A stretch of DNA of 64,000 nucleotides. It comes from Montifringilla adamsi. Its lineage: Eukaryota > Chordata > Aves > Passeriformes > Passeridae. A model generated the notes under the pieces. That model ran no database searches, was not told the origin of the DNA, and saw nothing but the letters and a program-made list of their open reading frames with translations. The position numbers and the translations under genes are program-made. This document shows, in pieces, positions 12,101-24,244 of the stretch. The first letter of the stretch is position 1. Each line of letters starts with the position of its first letter. The stretch lies in assembly GCA_017590115.1 (NCBI GenBank), contig JAGGNK010006426.1, positions 445,221-509,220 on the forward strand, read 5' to 3'.

Positions 12101-15100
12101 CATCCTGAGTGTTCTGAAGCAAGAATACATGCTAAATATTTTTTGCATTCAACGTAATGAAATCTGAGGTCTTCTATAAAAATTTCACCCTAAACTCTCT
12201 GCCCATTAAGCATCTATTTCAAACCATCTTCTACAATATAAAATATGTTTGATTGGTCTCATATAATCAATAAATTTCTTTGCCTCAGTGTTCAAAACCA
12301 TCTCATCTCAATCTCTGCTAGCAAAGAGTAAGACTGAGGATTGTTTCTTCAGTTATGAACTTTTAACAGATAGATGATAGCATTATTTTTCCAAATTTTA
12401 AATGGATGCCAACAGTAGAGATAACCATGCAAGTCTATTCACCATCTATCCAAAACACATATATGTTGGCATTTTTTTCTCTAGCTGCTATATAAAATTT
12501 TCCCTAATGACCAAGAAGACAATATGCACTCAGTTTCTAGAATACATGTATTGTCTTCTAAACTGAGACCATGTGGCTTTTCATAGGTCATAATTATCGT
12601 GAACATCTGAAGTCAAGGATACCAAGAATCTACATAAGCTATTATGTGAACTCATCAATTTGTTCAATAGTAAAAATACATTTGACAAACACTTTTCACA
12701 TCAAGTGCGTCTATTATGTCTGTGTTAGAACACTCAGAATTAGGGCCCTATAGCCATATAGTTTTTCATAAAACAGATAGAAATAAGGTGAAGAGTTTTT
12801 AAAAGGAAGTATAGTGAAATAAATTTGGCAAAAAATTAAAATAAAAGCCAATACTTAGGATTAAGTATATCTTGCAAAATACGTCTGAAGCACACTGGAG
12901 ATATTGGCCATTTTTTCTCTCCTGCACAAAAATTAAAGGGCTTTTTTCAGAAGATATTAATCTTGAAGAATGTTTTAATCAAGGTTATTTTCTTTACCCT
13001 CACTTGCACAAGCTTCTTACCATCAGAAAACAACTGTCTATCACTCTAATGCTTTTTGACTGTTCAGATAAGTGCAGTATGCAGAAGCTCTCTCCATACA
13101 TAATAAATATATATTACAGAATGCTTATTTCAAGAAATCCAATTGTATAAATTTCCACAACACTAATCTTTATAGCAGTCTCTTATTTGTGTTATGAGAT
13201 CAGTCAGTTAAAAGCAGTGCCATGATTATCATTAACAAGAATCTGATTTATATATCTGTCAATTATTTGCTATTCTCTCTCCAGTTCTTATGACTCCCTA
13301 AATAATACTTTTCAGGCCTTCATATAATCTTCCTCCTCTACAACCACTAATACAAATAATTCTGTGTGTAACTATATTGTGCCAAGGGTGTAGAATTATA
13401 TGTAAGAGCATAAGTAAGATATTGAGAGTAGTTTATATGAAGCAGAGAGCAAAGAAGGTGATCCCCTTTCCACACCCTGTATGTTGCGTTTGGGTCACAA
13501 ACTATGGCAAAGCAGGGCAAATATTAGTTTTCCCAATCTAGCAAATAAATTATATTGGTGGATGGTCTTGTGGCTGAAAAATTACACTAGGATTTATGGA
13601 TTATGAGTTCAATTTCTGATTACTATACATATAATAAATATTATATTTCATTCCTGTGCAAATCACATTTTACTTGGATAGGAAAATTAAAGCTACCCAT
13701 TAAAAAAAAATAATTCTATGGATATTATTTAGAATATTTAGGTTCTTATTTCTTCAGGTACTGACAGTTACCAAATTGAAACCCCTCATCTTTTCTCTCA
13801 CATAAAACAATAACTAAACCAGTAATTTTATTCTCATTTGTAGATTTATAGACTCAAACCAAAGAATGCTTGGTTAAAACATGCAAAAATTCACTACTAC
13901 CTTCTCTCATACAGTACAGTACCCACTGCCCAGGACAGCCATATTAAAGCACAATGAAAACCTAAGTATATAAGCAAATATTCTCATTAAATATCAGCCA
14001 TAAAATAAATACATCAGGCATTCTCAGACTCCTTATAAACAGGTTATAAAAAAATTGCCCATTTTTCCCATAACACTGTTGATGTAAAGAGGAAATCTAA
14101 ATCAGTCATGTGAGAATTACAGAAAGTTACTGTTCATAAGCTTAGTCTCCTTGCACAACACATTTCTTCTGGCTCCACAAAACGCCCAAACTTCAGTACT
14201 CTTCAGACAATACTGCTAAACTTCAAGATCTTTCAGATAATTTTCTCTTCCTGACTTACATGAAGAACTGTTTTGGTTGGGTTTTTTTCCCCTTTTTACT
14301 TTTGTTTTCAATCTTGTCTAGGCTGCATATTGCTAACCTCTAGGCTACATTCAAATCCCTCAGTCATCAAGTGAAAAGAAGAGAAACATGAAGCATTCTC
14401 CTACTCCTTGTTTCCTGATTCAAGGAAAAATGGTATCACAGTCTTCTTCTTATCCTCCTTCTCCACATCTGTTGTCTTAATGGCTTTTAAAGGTCAGCAG
14501 GGGGGACCAGAGAGGGCAAGCAAATTATCTGTCCCTGCTTCTCTAGGAACACCTAAAGGAGAATATCCCTCATGGATCCTTTCACTCTCAAGGCAAGGTG
14601 AAAAGGAAGGGCCTTACACATTTCTCAGGCACTTTTCAATACTCAGTTTAGTGATTTGGAAGCATTGTATAAATTTTCCTAGCTGTGGGTGACTACCAGT
14701 TGCACTGAAGTGCAAGTGACATTAGAACAATTAATTCTTCTTTGCACACATGCAGGTTCTTCTCTTATTTGGTTTTGTGATTTTTAAGTCTTATCTCACT
14801 GTTTTTTTTTATTATAAGGGTAGACAATTATTAGGTTTTAGTCAACCTAAGTCTGAAAACCAAATGTTTAGCTTTCTGTCAGTAATGCAGAGTAGTACAA
14901 CAACACAACACTTTCAGATTTCAAAATCTAGTTAATCCACCCATAATGTCACTTCCTCTGGTGGGAACACAATGTTTTGAAGAGTAGTCAGCTTTTTAAA
15001 AATTGTTTCATCAATGAATAAGTGTTCCCAGGGAAATCTGATTGGTTTAACAGGATTTATTTTCAGCAGATGAAAACAACTTCTGAAGCCACAAAGTCTT

Positions 15101-16536
15101 ACTAGATCATTGATGATTTCAGAGGGCAAGCATACAGGGATACCATCAGCAACAGAGGAAACACTTTTCTTAAGACTAGTATATCTAATTTCAAGCACTG
15201 ACAAGACTATTTTCTTCTCAAGTCAGATGAGTGCATGAGAAGTAAAGGGCAGAATATATACAAGCCTGTAATATTATCTGTCGAAGGTCTGCAGCTAGTG
15301 TATTTTTCTTTCACAAGAAGCCCATAAATTTCAAAAGCTGTCTGCAGTAATAGCTGTCTTATACTTTAAAGATGCAATGGATGTCTGAAACTTTGGATGA
15401 CAGACCATTTAGAAAAACTGCTCTTAGTGATATTATACAACTACTTTGGAAACTTAGAGGCATTTGTCTGGAAAAGCCAATCCATTTTGATGATTTTTGA
15501 CACTCTAATATATACAAGTTTAAAAAAAAAAAAAAAAAGAAAGAAAAAGAAATATAGAAATCAGATAAAAAGTAAAGATTTCAATGTCCCATGTACACAA
15601 GGAAACCAGGATCATACACTCCCAGATAAATTTTTTCAGCTTCACAGGGGGGCTGCATGTTAAACTTGCTGTGTTTAGCCAAAAAATATATATATATATC
15701 CTCCTGTTATGTTTGCTTAGAACAATGTTCCTATAAAACCCCAGTTTCTTGGAAAATTATAAAACTTTTTAGAACTTTTTTGCACTACCATTGTGCTCCT
15801 TAGTTGCAGGCTTGAAATATATCAGGCAGGAAAGCATACAATTGCCAAAGGTGTCCTTCATGCTACCAGGTTAAACCAACACTTCTGCCAATTAGTTTAT
15901 GAGTTATATACACTGATAAGTAAAGAAAGTTGAAGTAAATTTCAATTGTTTATATGATCTTCATTCTCATAATGGGATCTATAAAAAAGGATCAACTATA
16001 TTTTTCATCAGCAATGAAAAATATAGAGCAAGAGTTTTGCCACTCTTGAGGCAAGTAGAGAAATGTACTGATCTTTTCAAATACACAGAAATTTAATGAT
16101 TCTATCCCTTTTAAGATTATGTTTCTCATTAAAAAATGGTAAGCACATATTTGGAGTTTTGAACAGGAAAAAAAATCATAGAAGCATGAATTCTCAGGGG
16201 TGATGGTATTATCTCTGTAGAAGCAAAACAGGCACTTTAAACTAATGGTGAAAATTTTACCAGCTCTACGAATCACAGTGACAACATAATAATTCAGTCA
16301 AATAATCACTTCCGTAGTTGCAATAGGATGTACAATATTCACAGCCTAACATGTCTTGTAACAAATCTTAGCCTGTCAATCTAATTTTTCTACTTACCGA
16401 AAACATGAGAATTAACTAGCATTTCTTCTTTAGGTGAAAATATTTGTTTTCAGAAGAGAGATATTTCAAAAACAATAAATTATGAAGTAAAATTTCATTA
16501 AAGGTATTAAATGACTGAAATTATATTAATCTCAAA
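12101..16536. other. No gene seen; unique AT-rich DNA with small simple repeats
   Basis: No recognised genes or transposons. Holds an A run with A/G continuation (15522-15554) and a short (AT)7 run (15686-15699). The minus-strand open frame at 14932-15204 is the most protein-like by eye in this stretch, but it starts from a non-ATG codon in the translation, has an in-frame stop shortly upstream, and I cannot assign it to any family. Confidence 0.5.
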
Positions 16537-16760
16537 TACTGCGTTTGGTTTTGGGTCCCTGACTACAAGAAAGACTGGGGTGCTGAGCGTGTCCAGAGAA
16601 GGGCAAGAAGTCTCATAAGGAGCAGCTGGGGGAACTGGGGTTTTTTTAGTCTGGAGAAAAGAGGGCTGAGGGAAGCCATTATCTGCAACTGCCTGAAGGG
16701 AGGTTGTAGACAGGTGCAGACTGGTCTGTCCTCATAAGTAACAAATGACAGGATGAGAAG
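16537..16760 (+). mobile_element. CR1 LINE piece B (downstream part of ORF2 / start of 3' UTR)
   Basis: On the plus strand this matches the late CR1 region: the block around TTTTGGGTCCCTGACTACAA, then GTCCAGAGAAGGGCAA, then the 'agctgggggaactgggg' block and the 'cctgaagggaggttgtagac' block, stopping near the 'aagtaacaaatgacaggatg' block. In a normal CR1 this part lies downstream of the sequence found at 16761-17079. The 3' UTR and terminal octamer tail are missing, which is unusual because CR1 copies normally lose the 5' end and keep the 3' end. Confidence 0.85.
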
Positions 16761-17079
16761 CTGACACAACAGAAGGAGGGGATGCCATGCAGAGGGACAT
16801 GCTTTGGAAGTAGACCCACGAGCATCTCATGAAGTTCAACAAGACCAAGTGTAAGGTGCTGCACATAGCTTGGGGCAATCCCAGACATGGCTACAGACTG
16901 GGAGAAGAAATCACTGAGGGCAGACAGACATAGAAGGACTTTGGGCTTCTCTTGGATTAAAAGCTGGCCATGAGCTGGCTTTGTGTTCCTGCAGTCCAGA
17001 AAGCCAAGTACATATTGGGCTGCATCAGAAGAAGCATGAACCACCAGGTTCAGAGACGTGACTCTTCCCCTCTATTCTT
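16761..17079 (+). mobile_element. CR1 LINE piece A (upstream part of ORF2), out of order
   Basis: Plus-strand CR1 ORF2 sequence: the 'gatgccatgcagagggac' block, the 'catgaagttcaacaagacca' block, the 'aaggtgctgcac' block, then 'aaagctggccatgagc' and 'ttgggctgcatcagaagaag', ending at 'cccctctattct'. In a normal CR1 the sequence that begins at 16537 would follow about 35-40 bases after this end. The two pieces are therefore in the order B-A in the same orientation. The large minus-strand open frame at 16679-17044 is an antisense shadow of this piece. Confidence 0.85.
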
Positions 17080-20000
17080 CCCAGGTTGTTCCAAGGGAAT
17101 CATCAAAAACAAACGTGATAGCTAGAGATAAAACTGTTGCTGTTTTACCAGATGATTCAGAAAAAGATTGATGACCTATTAGCATCTTAAAGAATTAGAA
17201 GTATAACATCCAGGCCAGCCTACCACATCTAAAAAAATTCTGCAGAGATTTTAAATTGGTAGTTTTGATTATTTTTATGTATTTTATACCCCTTATAAAT
17301 TGTATCTTAAAAATAACACTGAGGAAGTATTCAGTCTATCTTCAATAAAGACTTTGAATTTCTATGTTATTTGAAGAAATAGGCTGCAACCAGGATGACA
17401 TGAAAAATGTTTTTTGGTTGTTTTTTTTTTTTTTTTTTTTTTTCTAGAATGAAATAGTGCAATAAGTGGGAGGTGATGGATAATTATTTCAATCGATAAT
17501 GTCATATGGATGCACAAGAGAATAGCAGTTTCAAACATTATGGTGGAACATTTAATATTAATTTACTTCTTAAATAGTAAAACTAAGTTCAGCTCAAATA
17601 CAACCTCTTAACTGAAATGAGCTCTAAAAACGTTCTTATGAAAGAGTCTCAATTTAATAGCTGCTTAAAATAATTTCCATTAAGTCTGCAACCAAAACCT
17701 ACACTAAAGCCTTAATTAACTACAGAAGCAGTCAATTAAAAATATGAAATTAAGGAGTTACCCTCTCCCATAACTGTGATCCTGTTTTTTTTATAAGCAA
17801 CATGATGTAGTTAATGATTTTAATCTGCTCTTGCTCTAGCCATGAAATTTATTAAGTATACTTGAGATCACATGCAATGCATATTAATTTCTAGTAGTCA
17901 GAGTTATTGGTTGATATCTTAATTATATGTTATATCTGAAATACAACTTTTTTATTTCACATGATTTATCATTCATTGTACAGAAACTACTAGTGTTGCT
18001 AAACAGGAGAATAATTTATTTTTAATCCAGTTTGCTGCTTTTTAATGTCTGATGTCAGAAATACTGCTTAAAAAAACCCAAACAAACAAAAAAGCCAAAC
18101 AACACTTAATTTCTTGCAAGGATACACTATAATATGAAAAAAAGGGAAATTCTCTAAAAACATTATTTTTAGAAAATAAGGGTTTTTTTCAAATAAATGA
18201 ACTTCTAACAAAAAACCCCACATGACTGCTTGTTAGCTGGAAAAAAACCAAAACAAAACAAAAAATGAAAAACCAAAAAAAAGCCTTGGTCATAATCAGT
18301 TATAGCTTTTCAGACACAAAGATGGCAAATGAATCCAGAGAAATGGAGACCATTTAAAATTAAATCATAGCACTGAAATAGTATGTCTGAGGTAAACTTG
18401 TGAGAAGGACTTTTGTTCTGAGGCTTATTATTGGGAAAGGACTAAGAGTATATATCACTAATGTTCAACAATATGCTGTAATTCCTCTGTTAAACACTGG
18501 ACTTACAATTTTTAGGGCCTTAAATGTTTTAATTATCTGTAAGTACTTTAAATCCCTAAGGATTGAGTACCACTTTTGATCTTTTAATAATTCATTCCTA
18601 ATGGACTAACTCTGTCATGTCTCTCAGACAGTTTCTTTCATGTGTCCAACTTCAGCAGGGGTGGCCATAATCCCAGGAGCCCAACTTTCATCAACCAACA
18701 ATTAACAGCAATGCACTAGAGAGCTCAACAACTCATTTCAGCTTCCCCGTTAAGGATAGCTTAGGACTAGTCCATAAAACTCCTGGCTAGAAAAGGATTT
18801 TTCTGTAGTTCCCCAAAAGCCAAGCATTTGCTGGAACAAAGATATTTTTGGATGGATCACTTCTGATGATAGTCAGAGGTCAAAGAAAATGTAAAAAAGT
18901 CTTGCATTAAATAACATAAACATAAACATAAACAGGTCTTAGCCACTAGATCAATGAAGATGCTATAAATGCAAAAAATAAACCACAGTCATTTATAGTA
19001 GAAAGTTCTGAATAGTGACTCATTAATGGTATGTAACAACATTCTGTGGGACTATGACAATATAATCTGCTCTCTTTGCTCAGTTAGAATGAGCTAAACA
19101 TATGATTTTATTATACTTTTTCATTCTTCACGCATAGTCCCAACATGGTTGTATGACAGATTTTTTTAAGTGAAAAGCAAGTTTCTCTTGATTTCAGTTG
19201 AATCCTGTTATGAATCCTGAACAATTCTGTTTGGCTTTGGGAAGTTTGAAAAGGTTTCATCAGGAGATAGCAAAGGGCTCCTCACATGATGTTAGGAAAA
19301 AAAAGATTTGCAATGTACTATCAATGCTTTCATGCAGTTGCAGTTTTCATATGAATATTCCTTATGTTAATTATAATAATTCCTAATATTGTTGCTACTT
19401 ATCTTGCTATGAATCAAATAATAACTTACACTAATGCAAAGTCTTTTACGAAATAAAAGACTGAGAGCATATGTATATGGGCTTTATATATTTTTAAATA
19501 ATTGTCAGTCTTCTATCAGCTTTATTACACTTTTACACCTTGCTGATGAGAAAAAACTCATTTTATGACTTTCTTCATTTTTTGAACTGTGAAATGTTTT
19601 CATATTGAGACTTTGCCATAAAAAATACAACAGAGATCTGAAGAACATGTTTCAGACAAAATAAGGAAGAATTTCCTGGTTTGGTTTCTCAAAACCAAAC
19701 CAAAACAAAGCAAAAGCCACACAGCAAACAATTTTAGCTTTGGATAAGTCACATTTAGCATAAGAGCATTAATCATTATTAGACAGTGCAATTCCTCCAT
19801 TAAAAAAAAAATGAAATAAATATCATACACATCAGTCTGCAAGCAGTTATATTTAAAATACGAAAGGCAGTATGTTCTCCCTTGTACACAGTTTATAAGA
19901 CTGTTAGTGTAAAATTATGCAGTGTATTGAAGAGATTTTCTGATGTATACAAAGAAGAAGAATTTTTAATTGCTATCTGAAATCCAATTTATCACTGGGT

Positions 20001-20420
20001 ATAAAACGAACACTTTTGGAGCAGTTATATTGAAACAACAGATCAGATATCCCTGTAGAAAACAACATAAATGACAGCTATCAATGTATTCTCCAAAGAC
20101 TGAAAAATAATAAAGGAACAGGTCCAGTTTTACTGAAAGTGGCAGTTTTAACCACCCTTTTGAAGTTATATGCGATAAAATGAAGAAAAGACAAGATAGG
20201 TTCTGTAGAGGAAATACATGTCTCATAAATTTAATACACTTCTCTGAAAGACTCAATAAACACATCTATCAGAGAGAGATACAGTCAATAAAACCTGTTT
20301 AGGTTTCCAAGAATTATTCAAAATGGTCTTTAAATAACAAGTCTTGAAGAAAGCGAGTTGTCATAAAAAGACAGAAGACCTTTACATAAATAAATAACCA
20401 GTTAAGGAACAGGAGAATTA
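17080..20420. other. No gene seen; AT-rich DNA with small simple repeats
   Basis: No recognised exons or transposons. Contains a 23-base poly-T (17421-17443), two short A/C tracts (about 18069-18105 and 18240-18286), an (ATAAAC)n patch near 18911-18934 and the hairpin at 19677-19702. Open frames at 19600-19842 and 19966-20265 (minus) have no recognisable family features. Confidence 0.5.
19677..19702. repeat. Perfect 11-bp inverted repeat, 4-nt loop
   Basis: TGGTTTGGTTT (19677-19687) is followed after CTCA by its exact reverse complement AAACCAAACCA (19692-19702). The right arm runs into further A/C-rich sequence, so the pair may have arisen from low-complexity DNA meeting its complement. No T-run follows that would suggest a polymerase III terminator. 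Confidence 0.75.
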
Positions 20421-21345
20421 GAATCATATAATCATGGAATCATTAAGGTTGGAAAGATCATTATGTCCAACCTTTGACCAAACAACACCATGCCAATTAA
20501 ACCACAGCACTAAGTACCACGCTCAGTTGTTTTAAGTGTGAGGGATGGTGACTTCATCACCTTCCTCAGCAGCCCATTCCAATGTTTATCAGTGCTTCCA
20601 GTGAAAAAAATTCTTCCTTATGTCCAGCTTGAATCTCCCCTTGAGGACACTTCCTCTTCTGCTGCTAGTTGACAGGAAAAAGAAACTGACCCTCACCTGG
20701 CTTTTCTCCACACTCTCCTTTCAGGAAAGCATGCTCTCCCCTGAGACTCCTCCAGGCTAATCAATGCTCCCTCAGCCATTTCTCATGGCACTTGTGTTCC
20801 AGATGCTTCACCAGCTTTGTTGCGCTTCTCTGGACTAACACCAGCAATTTCAGGTCTTTCTTCTATTAAGAGACCCAAAACTGGACACAGGATTTGAGGT
20901 GTGGTCTCACCAGTGCTGAGTACAGGGTGACAATCCCTGCCCTGCTCCTGCTCCTGCTGGCCGTGCTATTGCTGGTACAGACCAGGACACCATTGGCCTT
21001 CTTGGCCTTCTTGGCCAAATAGCTCATGTTCACACACTGTCAAACAGCACCCCAAAGTTGTTTTCCTTGCAGCTTCCAGGCACTCTTCCTTTAATCTGTA
21101 GTACTGCCTGGGGTGGTTGTGACACAATTGCAGCACTTGGCACTTGGCCTTGTTCAACCTCGTAACATTGGCCTCAGCACATCAATCCAGCCTCTCAGCA
21201 TCCCTCTGGGTCCCTTTCTACCCACCAGCAGGTCAATACTCCTGCCAACTTGGTGTAATCTGAATTTACTGAGGGTGCACTTGATGCCCTTTGCTATTGC
21301 TGGCTGGGGGTCTATGTATAAATCACAAACAGGACGAACACTAAA
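20421..21345 (-). mobile_element. CR1 LINE, 5'-truncated, includes end of RT domain
   Basis: The left edge has the CR1 tail in reverse (atcatataatcatggaatca) followed by the TTAAGGTTGGAAAGATCAT block, which is the normal CR1 3' end on the minus strand. The element then runs through the 3' UTR into the C-terminal part of ORF2 and is truncated near 21345 within the reverse transcriptase region. The same subfamily is represented at 27402-28335: both specify a peptide of the form 'NPR-Y-LGEEWLE' after the 'KGKC-VLHLG' block. Frameshifts and stops are abundant. Confidence 0.92.
20966..21345 (-). pseudogene. CR1 ORF2 C-terminal remnant (broken)
   Basis: Two minus-strand frames carry recognisable CR1 reverse-transcriptase sequence. 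The frame at 20966-21157 gives NKAKCQVLQLCHNHPRQYY, the counterpart of the conserved 'KGKC-VLHLG-NNPR-QY' block. The frame beginning upstream (21357-21154) gives CTLSKF followed directly by RLHQVG where an intact element has the FADD catalytic box, so the second metal-binding motif is lost through a small deletion. No function is possible. Confidence 0.8.
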
Positions 21346-21912
21346 CAAAATATACAACTTAAAGATGTTACTCTATTCATCCTTCTGAATTAATGTACCA
21401 TTTCCATCTGAGCCTTTTCAGAAAGAGTGCAATTGGTCTCAGAAAGGTACAGAGAATAGCGGCAAAGATAGACAATGTGGTGGATGGCTTTTTGACAAGA
21501 AACAAATGTATAGAACAGGACTTCAAAAGTAAGACCACCTAGCAGGGAGGGAGGATCTGCAGGTTAGAAGTTACATGTAATTCTGAAAATTAAGGTGAAT
21601 AATGTACTCTGCCTAGTAAGAAAAGAACTCTTCCACACATTCCAAAAGCTAGTGGCATGTATTTGACAGCAGGATCTACCAGATGAAGAATCTACAAGGA
21701 AGATGCCTTAAATTAACAAGAATCTTGGAAAGTGCTGTGTAGCCAAGCCATGCCAGCTTGGCTGCATACCCTTCACCTGCCAGCATGAAGAATATGTGCA
21801 TTTTCAAAGAATATGAGCATTTTTCAGTTTAATACATGAAGCTATTTTGATGCAGCTAAAAGCTCTGGTGCACAACAAATACCTCTACAACACAAGGGCC
21901 AGTAATAAGGGA
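21346..21912. other. Unassigned interval between two CR1 copies
   Basis: About 570 bp between a minus-strand CR1 and a plus-strand CR1. It contains phrases reminiscent of CR1-like 3' regions (for example 'ggtacagagaatagcggcaa' and 'aagaactcttccacaca'), but I cannot align it with confidence. It may be an older repeat into which one or both CR1 copies inserted. A 14-bp inverted pair around GCCAAGCCATGCCAGCTTGGC (about 21751-21771) is visible. Confidence 0.4.
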
Positions 21913-22362
21913 TCCTCTAGTTCATGTCCCCTCCTGTATGAAAAGGCTGAGAGAATTGGGACTGCTCAGCCTGGAGAACAGAAAGCTTCAGGGTGAGCTT
22001 ATTGTCGTTTTCCAGTGTCAAAGGGTCCCTACAAGAAAGCTGGTGAGGAACTTGCTACAAGGGTGTGTAGTGACAGGACAAGGGGGAAAGGCAATAAAAG
22101 GGTTTTTTTCTTGTCAAAAACCTTGAGAGAGTAGGTTTAAATCAAACATTAGGAAGAAATTGTTTACTGTGAGGGTGGTGAGGCACTGGAAGATATTGCT
22201 CAGAAAAGTTGTGGATGGCCTACCCCTGGAAATGTCCAGGGTCAAGTTATGGGACTTTGAACAACCTGGTCTAGTGGAAGGTGTCTCTGGATGTGGTTGG
22301 AATCTGATAATCTTCAAGGTTCTTTCTAACCCAAAACATTTGGATTGTATTAAAAAATGAAG
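21913..22362 (+). mobile_element. CR1 LINE 3' end fragment
   Basis: Plus-strand CR1: the CTGAGAGAATTGGGACTGCT block, the GGTCCCTACAAGAAAGCTGG block, the AGGAAGAAATTGTTTACTGT block, then GGTGGTGAGGCACTGGAA and the terminal region with AACCTGGTCTAGTGGAAGGT, ending in the usual 'cttcaaggttctttctaacc' block. The octamer tail is decayed (ATTTGGATTGTATTA). It has ORF2 end and 3' UTR only, so it is strongly 5'-truncated. The open frames at 21938-22126 and 22160-22360 are fragments of it, not genes. Confidence 0.92.
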
Positions 22363-23748
22363 TGTTCTTATAAAGTCACCTGTTAGACAAGGAAACTGAC
22401 CTGCACACAGCAAAAAGGTCAGTGGATATTCTTAAGAAGTGATAGCAAAATCTTGGCTTTTCCTTTTGCACTTTCTCAGATAATGTTACTGGATATTGTC
22501 TTCACTGATTTTTGAAGTCAGGTGATACTTTAGTCATACCAAAACCTGACAGCCTTTAGTACAAAAAGAGGAAGGATGATAAGGAAAATGGAAACAAAAT
22601 AAATTAAATTGTTAAGAGAACCAGTAATAAAATGAATGGAAGATGTGTAAGGGAATGAAGGAAAAGAGCCTGGGTTCTTATTTGATTGACTTGATATGAA
22701 TGCCATCCCTTTTCTAGATCCAAGAAACAAGTATCTTCCAGAATTTTTTTTTATTTCCAAGAGCACAATTACTAAAATAAAATGAAACCAAAATGACCTT
22801 TGTTTAGATTTTGTTAGTGAAGCAATTCCTTTTTATCTGCAACATTCCCTAGACCTTGAATTCATGTCTGTCTCATGTATTTGTTTTAAGTATGAGGTGA
22901 ATGACTACTTCAGGGACAGTACTACCCAATCAAGAAATATGCACTGTCTTCAAAGATGAGCCAAATTATTTTAGCTGAAAAAAACCATTACTGGCTCAAA
23001 AGAAATACAGAAAACCTGGAAGCTTAAAGGTTTTTAAACTATTTTTGAAAGATCAGAACTCCTAGTAAAGTCAGAAAATAAGTTATTTTTTCCAAAAGAA
23101 AAAGAAGAAACCTCATTACATAACTGCTCTTATTTTTCAGAAAACTCCAGGAACAATGTTCCTGTTACCCATTACAACAGCCTTTTCCAACTGAAGAAAA
23201 GCAATGAGTTAATTTGCTCCTTGATATTTTTCTTAATTTCTTTCAGGACATTTTTTACTTGGTTTATGTATTATTGTTTAGTGTTTTTAATATACAGGAC
23301 AATAAAACATTGTGCAATGTGCTATGTATTAGTATTATCTGAGTGGATTTATACGGGACCCTTCTCAGATGGCTACTTGGTCCCCTTCTCCCTTGCTGAG
23401 TAGCAATGCTGTCACTCTGTGTCACCACCAGCTTCCTCCAGCTCTGTTAGGCTGTGGTAAATGCTTTTGGATTTAACAATATACTTTATGATGACAGAAA
23501 AAAATACCTCACAAGAAAAAAGATTACCACATTCTTCTTGCAAAGAACACAAGCACAACTGCAATGATCATTTACTGCCCAGTTTAGGAAAAAACTAGTA
23601 ATTCTGTCTTCAGAATAGAGGTTAAAATGAAGGCAGAAAATACAGCACGGGGTGCATTCTTTGAATAACAAATGAAGAACATATCACACAATTGCTCATT
23701 AAGCAAATACTGCCAATTCCATGAATCAAATGAGGCAGGGCCTTACAG

Positions 23749-23872
23749 AAAAAAAAAAAACAAACAAACAAACAAACAAAAAAAAAAACAACAAAAAAAA
23801 CCCAACCAAACAAAAAAAAAACAAAAAAAAAAACCCCACAACCAAAAACCAACAACAACAACAAAAAAACCA
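23749..23872. repeat. A/C low-complexity tract
   Basis: A 12-base A run followed by (AAAC)n, (AAC)n, AACC and long A runs, with essentially no G or T on the plus strand. The Lys/Gln/Asn-rich plus-strand frame and the Phe/Val/Cys-rich minus-strand frames across it are composition artefacts. Confidence 0.9.
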
Positions 23873-24175
23873 TAGCATGTAATTAGACAATTAAATGATG
23901 ACATAGTGCACATAAACAAGAAGACCAAATTAAAATATTGCAGGGAGCCCCTTGTTTTGTTTTGTTTGGTTTTTTGTATCTTTCAATCTAGAGCTGTTTA
24001 AAGATAGGCTTGCTTATTGTTTTTAGTACACTATAATTTTTGCATGACTCTTTATTAAACAACATTTACAAATTAGCTCAATTATACTAGAGAAAAATAC
24101 AGACAAAAATATGTTCACCAAAAGTAGCTTCAGCAACCAAGAATTTCTTGCATTTATTGGAGCTATAAGCACCAA

Positions 24176-24244
24176 CCTGCTGAACCTGTGGGTTATACAT
24201 ACACAGAGCCTGCTGAACCTGTGGGTTATACATACACCCACAGG
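24176..24244 (+). repeat. 29-bp direct duplication (period 33) plus 9-bp hairpin
   Basis: A 29-bp sequence starting CCTGCTGAACCTGTGGG occurs at 24176-24204 and again identically at 24209-24237, separated by AGAG. In the second copy CCTGTGGGT (24218-24226) faces its exact reverse complement ACCCACAGG (24236-24244) across a 9-nt loop. The first copy lacks the facing arm. The identity suggests a recent duplication. Confidence 0.85.

Noticed and set aside
14932..15204. 90-codon minus-strand frame that looks rather protein-like
   Set aside because: The first codon is TTG, an in-frame stop lies just upstream, no splice context is evident and I recognise no family. Similar lengths occur by chance elsewhere in the window. 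A protein search would settle it.
16679..17044. 121-codon minus-strand open frame
   Set aside because: Antisense of plus-strand CR1 ORF2 sequence.
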